Position numbers and translations under genes: made by a program | Notes under the pieces: generated by a model | The model's database searches: none | Seen by the model: the letters and a program-made list of their open reading frames with translations, nothing else | Told to the model about the DNA's origin: nothing | Part shown: positions 1 through 9,514 of the stretch, piece by piece | How positions within the stretch are numbered: position 1 is the first letter of the stretch | Layout: each line of letters begins with the position of its first letter | Assembly: GCF_014697125.1 (NCBI RefSeq) | Contig: NZ_JACJRG010000010.1 | Span: 124,001-188,000, forward strand | Reading direction: 5' to 3' | DNA length: 64,000 nucleotides | Source of the DNA: Anabaena minutissima FACHB-250 | GTDB taxonomy: Bacteria > Cyanobacteriota > Cyanobacteriia > Cyanobacteriales > Nostocaceae

Positions 1-1329
1 CTCTATATTGGGAAAATCACTCCTCCATATTCTGACCCCATTTGCTAAACTGTCACTAGCATTACCCTTCTTTATAAAATTGGTAAAAGATATCTCGTTA
101 TTCACAATATTCAGGTTTGTCAATGGTGCATCTGAACTTGGTTCTAATGAAATACCTGAACTGGGAGTCTCACCCCATAATTTACGCCAACCATCAATAT
201 TCAGGGTAATTTTATTGTCAGAAATCAGGATATTATCAAGTGCATATTTATTCTTTTGCGGCTGATGCAAATATGACCATATTACTATACCATTATAGGC
301 ATCTTTTATTGTGTTATCCGTGATGATCTGATTATTTGAACTTGTCGCGAAACCAGTTACATTGATACCGTTAGTAAAACCATTAATAATATTATTTTTG
401 ACAGTATGTTTATCTCCATGTATTTCAATTGCCGTTCTTGCTCCATTAGTACCCGCGCCATTTCTGGAAGAAAAAGAATTATGAGATATTTCTATATTTT
501 TGCCATGACTATAAATTGTGGAATGATCATAATCTATCAATCCGCCACCAATTAATTCAAAAATATTATGCTTGATTGTGACATCTGAGACTAGAGAATC
601 ATTATTAACTGTGATAGTGTTAGCATTATTTTGATTTTTAAATCGGCATCTAGCGATCGCAATTTTTGAACCTACAAAAATTCGTAGCGCATACCTCATT
701 CTGTCGTCAGTCAAATCTGATTCTGCTTTCACAGGATTATTACTACCATTACCATCAATGCCTATGTCATACATAGCAAAATTAGATAGATCAGAGTTGG
801 GTTTTTCTCCTGCTAGTATTGCGTTATAATTACCTTGGTTATCTGCTAACTGAATCATAGTTTTCTCATTTCCTGCACCCTGGATTGTCACATTCGGCCG
901 AATCGTAATCGCCTGTGATGTTGATGGGTTAATCCTGACTTTGTAAGTACCACTTGGGAAAAAGACAACTCCCCCTCCAGCTTTAGCAACCGCATCAATT
1001 GCTGCTTGAATTGCAGGTGTGTCATTGAAGCTACCATTACCAACAGCACCAAATTTCTTAACAGAAACTTCTAATCTGGGCTTGGTTGATTGTTGAGAAA
1101 GAATTATCTGATAATTAGAATCTGGAATTGGTTGATGAATAAAATTTGTTATTTTTAATTCGGCATATTTTAATTTGTCCATTTTATTCTGCCATATTTG
1201 ATAGTTAGTATTCTGTTCGCAATCAGTACATTTAGTCAAATATCTAGGAAGATAAATAATTAGAGGTACTAAAAGTATAGGGCTTAAAAATATCACAATT
1301 TTCCAGGGATTTGAAATTTTAAAAAGCAT
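1..1329 (-). CDS. Parallel beta-helix (pectate-lyase-superfamily) protein, partial, runs off left edge
   Basis: An open minus-strand frame starts at the ATG at 1329 and is still open at base 1 (443 codons, C-terminus missing). Residues about 10-28 are a hydrophobic anchor, so the protein is probably membrane-tethered or exported. From about residue 93 it reads VKKFGAVGNG, then DTPAIQAAIDA and GGGVVFFPSGTY. This is the classic N-terminal signature of the pectate-lyase / polygalacturonase-like right-handed beta-helix superfamily (Pectate_lyase_3 type). Asn-rich beta-helix rungs follow to the edge. It lies 57 bp downstream of the Wzy-like gene on the same strand, so it is probably the last visible gene of the polysaccharide operon and may modify or cleave the polymer. 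The fold is fairly certain; the substrate and catalytic activity are not. Confidence 0.75.
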   Translation of the reverse strand, partial: MLFKISNPWKIVIFLSPILLVPLIIYLPRYLTKCTDCEQNTNYQIWQNKMDKLKYAELKITNFIHQPIPDSNYQIILSQQSTKPRLEVSVKKFGAVGNGSFNDTPAIQAAIDAVAKAGGGVVFFPSGTYKVRINPSTSQAITIRPNVTIQGAGNEKTMIQLADNQGNYNAILAGEKPNSDLSNFAMYDIGIDGNGSNNPVKAESDLTDDRMRYALRIFVGSKIAIARCRFKNQNNANTITVNNDSLVSDVTIKHNIFELIGGGLIDYDHSTIYSHGKNIEISHNSFSSRNGAGTNGARTAIEIHGDKHTVKNNIINGFTNGINVTGFATSSNNQIITDNTIKDAYNGIVIWSYLHQPQKNKYALDNILISDNKITLNIDGWRKLWGETPSSGISLEPSSDAPLTNLNIVNNEISFTNFIKKGNASDSLANGVRIWRSDFPNIE

Positions 1330-1386
1330 AGTATTCTCTAGAGTTTAATAACTTAGTAAAATTAAGTAAAGTCTGCCTCATACAAA

Positions 1387-2862
1387 TCATCTTGCTAGTC
1401 TTTTATATGTCTTTTTGCTTAACCAAGACACAATCCAATAAGGCAGAAATGAATACCATAATAGAGGGCGGATTAATAAAGCAGATTCGGCACGAGGAAA
1501 GAACAAGAAAAAAGAAAGAAAACTAGCAAGCATTGCCATTTTTGCTGGTTCACCAGATTTAGATATCCATAATGTGAATTTTGCAAACAGAAACCCCATT
1601 ATTCCTAAAGCAATTGGTGTTCCAATCCAACCAAAGTTAAGATAAGCTTCAGCGATGAAAGAAAATCCATAAGAACCACCGTGCATAGCAAAGTAGGGAT
1701 TTATTTCTTCGACCAACCATTGCTCAGGGATACCTCGTGCTACCGTTGGGTGAATTGCTCCGAAATAATTAGGTACTAGCGTGAGTAAAGCATATAAATA
1801 ATCAGTTCCCATTTGAAAATTTCTTACATCTGGAACTAAGTCTAAAGTGGCAGCTACTGTCAACATAGAACTTCCCATCTCTGATATTGCTGCAACTATA
1901 GGATTATCTATATTTGCAAATGTTTCGATTAGAAAATTAATTGATAATCGGTCTTGAGAGCCAATATTTCTAATCACTGCAATCAAAGGAATAATAATAA
2001 ACATGATTACAGAACCTACTGCCAGCAATAAAGTTTTAGGAATTGGGTAAATCACATGATGCCATAGCCAAGAAAAGCTAATTAATGGCATTACTCCTTG
2101 ATTTCGCTGACCCAAAATAAACTGGATAATTGAGTAAATAAGGACGATAGCTATAGATATAAACTTTGCTTTTTTTTGATACTTACTTCCAACTAATATA
2201 AAAAAAGCTGAAGGAATCAGAAAAGCCGTCAATATATTAGGTATAGCACCAACACTTGTGGCGTGTTCTACTTGGTATAACCCAGAATAACCGGAAGCCA
2301 TGACAAGTGATAAATTATTGCTGATGGTATAGATGGCAGGAAATAAGGATATACTAAGCAAGAAAATTCCAACTCTATAAGAAGACTTGCTACTTATATA
2401 AAATGCTTGTGATTTGGGGCTAATTTTTTGTTCATTTGCTGGAGATTGAGCAAAACTGATTAATGCTCCTAAGTGCCATGCCCCTAGTGACAATATAACT
2501 AGAAATAAAGAATTTAGTAAAGTGGGGGAAGAAAATCTAATAAAATCAAATCCTCCTAATAATCCATCTTTATTCAGATGAAATATTTCTATGAATGCTT
2601 GTCCAGCATTGAAGAGAAATGCTGATAGTAAAAATAACAGATAAGGATTGAATAAACTTTCTGCGAGAGTATACCATGACCAAAAAGACCAAATAATTTG
2701 AATGCAAACTACCCAAGAAAAGAGGGGGATTAGTGACTCTGGTCGGGAATCAAATGGCTCATATAGTAAACGGAAGATAATCAAAATTATCATCATAAAC
2801 AAATGAGCCACAATTATAATTTTTGAGTGTTTATGATTTGGTTTGATAGTATTGATTTTCAT
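1387..2862 (-). CDS. Wzy-type O-antigen / exopolysaccharide polymerase-like membrane protein
   Basis: A 491-residue, very hydrophobic protein with roughly 11-13 predicted membrane segments spread along its length. Its longer hydrophilic segment (about residues 330-400, containing RNIGSQDRLS and FGAIHPTVARG) lies where Wzy polymerases have their large periplasmic loop. Wzy proteins join lipid-linked repeat units on the outer face of the cytoplasmic membrane. They are poorly conserved in sequence, so the call rests on topology plus its place between a glycosyltransferase and a beta-helix protein and near a Wzx-like flippase. The start overlaps the end of the upstream glycosyltransferase by 32 bp, which suggests translational coupling. 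An O-antigen ligase (WaaL) is the main alternative. Confidence 0.65.
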   Translation of the reverse strand: MKINTIKPNHKHSKIIIVAHLFMMIILIIFRLLYEPFDSRPESLIPLFSWVVCIQIIWSFWSWYTLAESLFNPYLLFLLSAFLFNAGQAFIEIFHLNKDGLLGGFDFIRFSSPTLLNSLFLVILSLGAWHLGALISFAQSPANEQKISPKSQAFYISSKSSYRVGIFLLSISLFPAIYTISNNLSLVMASGYSGLYQVEHATSVGAIPNILTAFLIPSAFFILVGSKYQKKAKFISIAIVLIYSIIQFILGQRNQGVMPLISFSWLWHHVIYPIPKTLLLAVGSVIMFIIIPLIAVIRNIGSQDRLSINFLIETFANIDNPIVAAISEMGSSMLTVAATLDLVPDVRNFQMGTDYLYALLTLVPNYFGAIHPTVARGIPEQWLVEEINPYFAMHGGSYGFSFIAEAYLNFGWIGTPIALGIMGFLFAKFTLWISKSGEPAKMAMLASFLSFFLFFPRAESALLIRPLLWYSFLPYWIVSWLSKKTYKRLAR

Positions 2863-4033
2863 AAACTTTTATGAGGCTTTCTACACTGTATTTAATATTG
2901 AATTTGCTTTTTTCTAGGGATGCTAAACTACGGTTTTGAGTGTTGTGTCTCCGAGCATTTCGTGCGGCTAAAACTGCTTCAGCCCATACAGATGCAGGTT
3001 GAGATAAGCTGAGGCGTTGTGTTAGTGACTCTACTTGATCTAGCTCTCTGGGAATCACATCAGACATAATTATGGGTAGTCCAGCCGCTTGAGTTTCTAG
3101 TCCGACGATGGGTAGCCCTTCGTAGAGGGAGGGAAATAGAAAGAGATCCATAACGCCTCGCATCAGATGGGGAACATCAGATCGAGTACCTGCAAATATC
3201 ACTTTGTCAACTAAATTTGATTCAACCACCTGTTGCTCAATCTCTGTCCGTAAGAAACCTTGACCGACTAGCAACAGGCGCATCTTTGGTTCTTTTTGGG
3301 CAACTGCGGCAGCGATTTCTATGAGAAATTTGTGATTTTTTTGCGGCTCAAATCTACCGACATGACCAATGACAAAAGCATCCCCAGGTATACTCAATGC
3401 AGTGCGAATTGTGCCAGTATCGATGACCTCTTGAAATGGTTTGAGGTCAATACCACAATAAAGAAGTTGCCAACGAGGATCAGTTGTCCAGCCAGAGTTA
3501 AATAAATCTACAGCTGCATCTTGGCTACATGCTAAACCAACACTAGCGTGATGAGTAATCAACTGTTTCATGAAAGCTAAATATAACTTGCGCTGCCATT
3601 TAGCCTTAGTTTCTTGGTAAGAGCTATCTAAATGGCTATGGGCGATACGGACAGGCACACCTGCTAATTGTGCTAAGTAAAGTATGAAGCCGGTGTAATG
3701 ATGAACATGACTGTGAATGATATCGTAAAGACCATGTTGGTGCAGAATACGCCGGAAATTATGGGCATAAAGCCAGGGATTTGTCGGATTAGGACAGGAA
3801 ATAACTTGACTACCAAGCTGACGTACTTCGTCATCATAATGACAAGGCTCGGTAGTATGGACTAAAAAATCCATGTGAATGCGATCGCGATCAATGTGAC
3901 GCAGGATGTGCATTAACCAGGTTTCAATTCCGCCTCGATTCATCCCCCCTACAACATGAAGTACACGTATAGGACGCTGAATGGCTAGTTTTTCAAGCTT
4001 TTGAGGTATGACTTTGCTGCTTGTGTAATACAT
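2831..4033 (-). CDS. Glycosyltransferase family 4 (GT-B fold)
   Basis: A 400-residue retaining GT-B glycosyltransferase that should add a sugar from a nucleotide donor to a lipid-linked oligosaccharide at the cytoplasmic membrane face. The N-terminal domain starts with RVLHVVGGMNRGGIETW, the acceptor-side glycine loop of GT4 enzymes. The C-terminal domain has GHVGRFEPQKNH and the donor-binding E-x7-E motif in SLYEGLPIVGLETQAAG. Its start lies 41 bp inside the end of the flippase gene, and its end overlaps the polymerase gene, so the three genes look translationally coupled. The ATG at 4033 is kept because the next internal Met already lies inside the glycine loop. The sugar specificity cannot be read from sequence. 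Confidence 0.88.
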   Translation of the reverse strand: MYYTSSKVIPQKLEKLAIQRPIRVLHVVGGMNRGGIETWLMHILRHIDRDRIHMDFLVHTTEPCHYDDEVRQLGSQVISCPNPTNPWLYAHNFRRILHQHGLYDIIHSHVHHYTGFILYLAQLAGVPVRIAHSHLDSSYQETKAKWQRKLYLAFMKQLITHHASVGLACSQDAAVDLFNSGWTTDPRWQLLYCGIDLKPFQEVIDTGTIRTALSIPGDAFVIGHVGRFEPQKNHKFLIEIAAAVAQKEPKMRLLLVGQGFLRTEIEQQVVESNLVDKVIFAGTRSDVPHLMRGVMDLFLFPSLYEGLPIVGLETQAAGLPIIMSDVIPRELDQVESLTQRLSLSQPASVWAEAVLAARNARRHNTQNRSLASLEKSKFNIKYSVESLIKVYENQYYQTKS

Positions 4034-5255
4034 AAATAATTACTCCCGAACTAATCAAAGCTTGCACTGTAGCGGCTAGTAACAAAGCGATCGCCGCTCC
4101 TAGCAATCCCAGTTTTGGCAACAACCACAGACAACCTATTGCAGAGATACTAGCTACGGTAATAAACAAAGGTATTTGAATCCGAAAATACCGGGCTGCG
4201 GTCATTCCGTAGCCTAAAAAGGAGGATATATAGTTCATTCCGGCCGTCACCATTAGCCAGACAAACAAATTATTCTGCTCTGCATATTCAGATCGATATA
4301 GCAGTGTAAGAATTTGCTCTCCAGCAACGATCGCTACTAATACACCTGTTCCGCCAATGAGAACTGCAATACCCACCAACTTGAGTAAGAGTGAACGAAA
4401 ACCTTGGCGATCGCCTGCGACGTAATATTTGGCTAGTTTAGGTGTGGCTGAATCTCCTAAAGCATTGACTAGCATATTTCCTGCCACCATCAAATAGGCT
4501 AAGGCGGAAAAAATTCCCAGTTCCCGTTCGCCTAGATATTGCTCAATAAAATAGAGTGGAATATTGCTATTGAGTGAAATGAGCATCATCACACATCCCA
4601 AAGGCAAACAGAGCCATACCAGTTTGGTAATAGTTTTCCGATGCCAGCATGGTTGTAACTGTGACTTCCGCCTGAGCATTAAGAAGCCACTGCGAATATC
4701 ATAGGCAAACAACACCAGACCCCAAGCCAAGACTAGACCTGCTACTCCTCCCAAAATACTGCCAGATATATATATTCCAATTGCCAGAAATAGTAGTGAT
4801 AGAAGACCTTTGAGCATTAGTGATAGGGCTATTCGATCCATCCGTTCCTGCTGCTGAATTAGCCCATAAAATACGTCGCTAATCGACTCAAATGCTTTTG
4901 CTAGACCGATAAAAGAGATAGTTAGAATGGTTTCCCATCGATATCCTCCTAACAAAATAATGATGGCAATAATCAAAAGAGCCAGCACAGTTGAGATTAG
5001 TCTAAGACCTAAGTAATCACTAAATAGATATTGTTTTTTAGCATCCGTTGCTTGCACAGATCGCAAATGGAGATTTGTAAACATAATTACGGGTGCGGTG
5101 ACTGCAAGCCCCAACGTAAACTGCCCCACCATCTCTGGACTGCCGAGTTTAGCCATCACTACGAGCATTCCCCACTGGCAGCCTGCATAAACTAAATTAC
5201 CAATGAATGTCCAAGAGAAATTTTTTCGTAATGTTAATGGCTTGTTTCCTAACAT
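3993..5255 (-). CDS. Wzx-type oligosaccharide flippase (MATE-like exporter fold)
   Basis: A 420-residue integral membrane protein with about 12 hydrophobic segments and the N-terminal pattern of polysaccharide-biosynthesis (Wzx/PST) flippases (LRKNFSWTFIGNLVYAG..WGMLVVMAKLGSPEMVGQFTLGLA split across the first two helices). Wzx proteins move undecaprenyl-linked repeat units across the cytoplasmic membrane. Its position between the dehydratase upstream and the glycosyltransferase and polymerase downstream fits a Wzx/Wzy-dependent pathway. It starts 37 bp after the dehydratase stop, in the same operon. The start MLGNKPLTLRKN leaves the usual short cytoplasmic tail. Confidence 0.82.
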   Translation of the reverse strand: MLGNKPLTLRKNFSWTFIGNLVYAGCQWGMLVVMAKLGSPEMVGQFTLGLAVTAPVIMFTNLHLRSVQATDAKKQYLFSDYLGLRLISTVLALLIIAIIILLGGYRWETILTISFIGLAKAFESISDVFYGLIQQQERMDRIALSLMLKGLLSLLFLAIGIYISGSILGGVAGLVLAWGLVLFAYDIRSGFLMLRRKSQLQPCWHRKTITKLVWLCLPLGCVMMLISLNSNIPLYFIEQYLGERELGIFSALAYLMVAGNMLVNALGDSATPKLAKYYVAGDRQGFRSLLLKLVGIAVLIGGTGVLVAIVAGEQILTLLYRSEYAEQNNLFVWLMVTAGMNYISSFLGYGMTAARYFRIQIPLFITVASISAIGCLWLLPKLGLLGAAIALLLAATVQALISSGVIIYVLHKQQSHTSKA

Positions 5256-5292
5256 ACATTTTTGAGGAATTAGTGATTACTTTTTCAACCTA

Positions 5293-7368
5293 TTACACAC
5301 CTTTAGTCTCTATACCCGCTAAGATATTCACTTTAGAATTAGAACTAGTCAAACTGGTATTATTTGTGTATGGAATAAAAGTTTTTTCTTGCTCATGTTT
5401 GTATCCAGCCACTAATTTCTCTAGAAGAAAAATTATAGAACTAGGATTATTATTTCTAGCTTCAGAACATAATGCTTCTACATTAATGGCTAGATTTTTT
5501 GGCAAGATTCGACTGGCATTTTTCACAATCATGAGTTTCTCATGTTGGGTTGGCTCATATTCCTCCCCGTCAATAAACAGTTCTTCAAATAATTTCTCTC
5601 CGGGTCGTAATCCTGTAAATACAATATCTATGTCTTTATTGACTTCATACCCAGAAAGATGAATTAATTCTTTTGCTAAGTCCACAATTTTCACAGGTTG
5701 ACCCATATTTAGCATGAAAACCTCACCACCATGCCCAACGACTGCTGCCTGCAACACTAATTGTACGGCTTCAGGAATAGTCATAAAATAACGGCAGATA
5801 TCTGGATGTGTAACTGTTATTGGTCCACCTGCGGCAATTTGTCTTTTAAAAGTAGGAACAACACTACCGCGACTGCCTAAAACATTACCGAAACGTACTG
5901 CAACATAAGGTTTACCACTATCTTTGGCAGCTTGCAGCACTAGCATTTCTGCAACTCTCTTACTCGCTCCCATGACATTAGTTGGATTCACAGCTTTATC
6001 AGTGGAAATCATCACGAAATTCTGCACATCATATTCTAGTGCCATATCCAAGAGATTTTTTGTTCCCAACACATTGTTAGTGATTGCTTCTGGTGAATTT
6101 AATTCCATCAGGGGGACGTGCTTATGAGCGGCTGCATGAAAAATTACGTCAGGTTGAAATTTTTCAAAAGCGTGTCTTAGCCGTTCTCTACAGCGAATAT
6201 CACCAATAAAGCTAGAAATTTGAGGTGTATATTGTTGTGCTTTTACATCTTTTTTGAGTATGTAAATTAGCTGCTCTAATTCTTGTTGGATATTAAAAAC
6301 AGAATTTTCTCCGTGTCCCATCAACATAATTTTGGCAGGACGACATTTGCAAATTTGACGGCAAAGTTCGCTACCAATTGATCCTCCTGCACCTGTGATT
6401 AGTACCGCCTTACCTTTAAGAAATTGAGATACTCTTTCAATATCTGTCTGTATTGGTTCTCGTCTGAGTAAATCCTCAATTCTCACGTCTCGAATGCTGT
6501 CTACTCTGACCCGATTATTGAGGATTTCATGTATTCCTGGTAAAGTGCTAGTTTGGATGCCAGTTGCTTGGCAAATATCAACGATTTCTCGAATGATTTT
6601 ACCTGCAACTGTTGGCATAGCAATGATAACTTTCTGAATTTGCAGAGATTGCACAATGTTAGGAATTGTATGGCGATCGCCTACTACGGTAATCCCGCGA
6701 ATCTTGGCGTGTAATTTCTGTGGATCATCATCAACAAAAGCAATAGGATTAAACCCTAATTGCGGATTTCTTTGCATTTCTTCCACGAGGTCGATTCCTG
6801 CATTACCTGCACCCACAATTAGGACACGCTCTTGTAAAGAAAATACTGTATACTTTTGCCTGGTTCTTTCTATAATCCGAATACTGAAACGTACTCCACC
6901 AACGAGGATACAGGAAAGCAAGCCGTCAATTAATGGTATTGATGGTGGCAATTTAGCTATATTGAAATACGGTAGTAAATCCAAATTATAAAATATCAAC
7001 ATTTGGATAACCGTCGTAATGCCCATATACAAGATGATATTTATTAGTTCTTCAATACTGGCATAACGCCAGTAAAATCTATAAAAACGCAAATTCCACA
7101 AGACAATTATTTTGACGAATAAGAAAATTATTGTGACTCTTCCTAGCTCAGATATATATGTTCTTAGACCTATTGTGCCATCTGAAGATAGGAATAAAGC
7201 TAACAATGGTGTAATGACAAAGATAATACTATCAATGATAATTAAGTATTTGTTTCTGAGATTTAAAAAACTCTTCAAGAAATGGTTAACGGGTTTTTGT
7301 ACCCACTGATGGTAATTCAAAAATAAGTCATTCATACCCGCGCAAGCCTCTAGATGATTTATCAACAA
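5293..7368 (-). CDS. Membrane-bound nucleoside-diphosphate-sugar 4,6-dehydratase (CapD/WbpM/PglF-like)
   Basis: A 691-residue protein with the layout of the WbpM/PglF family. Four N-terminal membrane helices (about residues 40-165) are followed by a first Rossmann domain with VLIVGAGNAGIDLV and a second with VLITGAGGSIGSE. The active-site region MISTDKAVNPTNVMGASKR contains the Ser-Met-Lys triad that these enzymes use in place of Ser-Tyr-Lys. Family members dehydrate UDP-GlcNAc to the 4-keto-6-deoxy sugar, the first step to bacillosamine- or QuiNAc-type sugars. It is the first gene of the polysaccharide operon and has about 1.5 kb of upstream DNA without a convincing gene. The exact sugar product is inferred from the family. 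Confidence 0.9.
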   Translation of the reverse strand: MLINHLEACAGMNDLFLNYHQWVQKPVNHFLKSFLNLRNKYLIIIDSIIFVITPLLALFLSSDGTIGLRTYISELGRVTIIFLFVKIIVLWNLRFYRFYWRYASIEELINIILYMGITTVIQMLIFYNLDLLPYFNIAKLPPSIPLIDGLLSCILVGGVRFSIRIIERTRQKYTVFSLQERVLIVGAGNAGIDLVEEMQRNPQLGFNPIAFVDDDPQKLHAKIRGITVVGDRHTIPNIVQSLQIQKVIIAMPTVAGKIIREIVDICQATGIQTSTLPGIHEILNNRVRVDSIRDVRIEDLLRREPIQTDIERVSQFLKGKAVLITGAGGSIGSELCRQICKCRPAKIMLMGHGENSVFNIQQELEQLIYILKKDVKAQQYTPQISSFIGDIRCRERLRHAFEKFQPDVIFHAAAHKHVPLMELNSPEAITNNVLGTKNLLDMALEYDVQNFVMISTDKAVNPTNVMGASKRVAEMLVLQAAKDSGKPYVAVRFGNVLGSRGSVVPTFKRQIAAGGPITVTHPDICRYFMTIPEAVQLVLQAAVVGHGGEVFMLNMGQPVKIVDLAKELIHLSGYEVNKDIDIVFTGLRPGEKLFEELFIDGEEYEPTQHEKLMIVKNASRILPKNLAINVEALCSEARNNNPSSIIFLLEKLVAGYKHEQEKTFIPYTNNTSLTSSNSKVNILAGIETKGV

Positions 7369-8630
7369 AGAATATATGCGTTAGTTGTCAGATTAACCTT
7401 TCCACACAAAAAGCTACAGTATGAGTTGGAGTCCAATTCGTAGAGGGATAGAGGATTAAAACCCTTACTCTACAAGTGGTCTTCAATTAGTGAAAAATTT
7501 TGTAGAAAGTGGTGAGTTTTAATACCCCACTTCCTTGTACTGATTTATCTAAGCATAGCTTTTAAGCTATTCTGACTTCTAAATTCTTCTTCAAGTCAAT
7601 GATGGGCTGTCAATAAACATGAGTCTCAGATAAATTAATTATCCATTATCTAGTGTACTGAAAATCATATATAGCTTTTCTTAATTAGATGAGGTATGTC
7701 ATAGTCCCCTCCTTGCTTCCGGGGAGGGGGTGGGGTTTTTGTACCTCACTCAACCGAGAAATGCTATATAAATTCCTCTGAACATGAGGTATCTCATACT
7801 AATATTAGTTTCCTCAACGTTACATAGCAAAAAGACCGTTAGGAAGACAGTATAAAATTGGCTGGTTTTATACTTTAATTGATATATTGTATGAAAATAA
7901 ATGGTGCAGGACTTAACTAAAGACATTATTGTTTTACCAGAAGATAATCGATTAAGTCTCGCCAACTTGGCAAAAAATTGAAAATAAAAGAATAAAGCAA
8001 TCTTTGATTTATGTTTATCAAAACTTCAATTTTTAGCCACTCAGATGAATAATATTTAGCAAAAATATGAAGTTGCAAAATAAATTACTCCGAACATAGA
8101 ATTAAAGATGTATAAGGACATTAAACCTTTATAGATGTTTATGTGGTTCAAATTACATAGCTGATTTTTATAATAGAATCTAAAGACGAAAAAGCAATGC
8201 TTTGAGGCTTTATTGTGTGATTAGAATGACACAGTTGGATAGCTTTTAAATCAAGTATGAGTAGTAATTAAACAGAATGAGTAGGAATAACAGAGTCATT
8301 GAGAACATGGTAGTTGGATTAGGTGACAGGGGACAGGTGATAGTGAAGGGAGAATGAGGGTTATGGATTAACCTGAACGCTATAATTATGTATAGTGAAT
8401 CTCCAGTGAGTAACTTACTCTTCTGGGCTGCTAGTTTGCTCCTCATACTCATCAGTGCTACGCTGTAAAAATCGCTGAATGTCGTGTAGCCTGGAAGATG
8501 ATGAATAACAAATACAATTCATCGGTTGCCAAGCATTACGGTATTGCCGACCCCATACGCAGCGACTTGAGTCGGAAATTTAAACCATCCTTGATCATAA
8601 ATGCTTCAAATCTTACAACCAGATTTTTAG
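7369..8630. other. Long intergenic region, no convincing gene
   Basis: Only short, compositionally poor reading frames occur here, and none resembles a known family. The region holds the likely promoter and leader of the minus-strand polysaccharide operon, a palindromic element at 7690-7748, a short GACAGG-type heptamer repeat near 8320-8340 and AT-rich sequence. The right end merges into a decayed reading frame (8631-8849). Confidence 0.6.
7690..7748. repeat. Palindromic intergenic element (nested inverted repeats)
   Basis: An outer inverted repeat, TGAGGTA (7690-7696) and TACCTCA (7742-7748), encloses an inner hairpin of CCCCTCC (7706-7712) with GGAGGGG (7723-7729). A related palindrome, ATGAGGTATCTCAT, follows at 7784-7797. 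The nested structure looks like a small MITE-like interspersed repeat rather than a terminator. Confidence 0.5.
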
Positions 8631-8849
8631 TCAGTTTGGTTTTGGCTTGCGGGTACGAGTTTTAGGCTGCTCGGTTGGATTTATCCGTTTGAAGCATTTC
8701 TAGTTGATGGTAAACCCCTGATTGAGTACGAAGTTAGGGAAGTTAAACGGGTAGAGAAAATACGCCAAGACGGTAAAACTGTTGTGAAGCGATCGCCTGG
8801 CGATGTCAAAGGGGTCAAACGTAACCGCAGCCGCGACGCTTTCAAATGA
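8631..8849 (+). pseudogene. Decayed ORF fragment of unknown family
   Basis: An open frame of 72 codons lacks a start codon, is bounded upstream by TAG, and ends with TGA at 8847. It encodes a protein-like segment (GWIYPFEAFLVDGKPLIEYE, then a Lys/Arg-rich tail ending RNRSRDAFK). The composition looks like a real C-terminus, but I do not recognise the family. Adjacent frames (from about 8499) also read open for about 54 codons, so a frameshifted older gene is plausible. It runs into the 5' flank of the phycobiliprotein-like gene. Confidence 0.35.
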
Positions 8850-8907
8850 AAAGTCAGAACTCATATCCGGCGATCGCCCCAAAACATGGGAAAATATATT
8901 TTGTCTC

Positions 8908-9513
8908 ATGGCCTTGATTTCGGAGCAAAGCAACGTGACGAAGCCAACCCTAAGTGCAGCCGTTCAAGAATTGATCCAGAAAGCTCGGATTGTCAGTTTT
9001 GCCACCTGGCAGAGTACCCATCCTCCGGTAATAATTCAGCGATTCCAGGCGGCAGATGACGAGGGACGCTACCTCACAGATGAAGATTTACAGCAAATTC
9101 AGCAGCTTGTGCCATCAACTACAGCAGTCATTGCAGTTACTAGGGAACTACGCGATCGCGTCAATGAAATTGTAGATGAAGCCAGAACCCAGGTATTGGT
9201 AACATTCCCTAACATCACTCAACCCGGTGGCGGACTCTACCCAACCGCGAGGGCAAATGCCTGCTGGCGTGATTTTTGGCACTTCCTGCGCTGTATTACC
9301 TATGGCATCGCTGGACAGCATACTGACTACACCAGCACGGAAGGATTGCACTATATGCAACTGCTGTATCAAGAGTTGCAAGTGCCGTTAGATGCAATGG
9401 TGGTAGGACTAGAAGGCATTAAGACTGCCAGTTTAAAGCGAGTTGAACCAGACCAACAAGCCCAGATAGCCCCCTATTTCGATCATTTGATTGAGCAATT
9501 AAAGCGATTTTAA
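8908..9513 (+). CDS. Phycobilisome (phycobiliprotein-like) globin-fold protein
   Basis: With the ATG at 8908 the product has 201 residues. An in-frame start at 8803 would add an N-terminus encoded by the neighbouring decayed ORF, so I reject it. The sequence follows the phycobiliprotein family: an N-terminal helix pair, then helices around residues 60-95, then ANACWRDFWHFLRCITYGI. There C119 in the C-W-R-D context matches the position of the cysteine that binds phycocyanobilin (C-L-R-D in allophycocyanin). It is diverged from the standard ApcA/ApcB/CpcA/CpcB proteins and is isolated from any apc or cpc operon. It may be a minor core subunit or a regulatory bilin-binding homologue. The downstream membrane protein starts 1 bp after the stop, so the two are probably co-transcribed. 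Confidence 0.75.
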   Translation: MALISEQSNVTKPTLSAAVQELIQKARIVSFATWQSTHPPVIIQRFQAADDEGRYLTDEDLQQIQQLVPSTTAVIAVTRELRDRVNEIVDEARTQVLVTFPNITQPGGGLYPTARANACWRDFWHFLRCITYGIAGQHTDYTSTEGLHYMQLLYQELQVPLDAMVVGLEGIKTASLKRVEPDQQAQIAPYFDHLIEQLKRF

Positions 9514-9514
9514 T

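Noticed and set aside
7750..8452. Two minus-strand ORFs of about 70 residues
   Set aside because: No ribosome site, AT-driven composition and no recognisable motif; probably chance.
8803..8907. Extended N-terminus of the phycobiliprotein-like gene
   Set aside because: The extra 35 residues come from the 3' part of a decayed ORF in another frame; the fold begins after the ATG at 8908.
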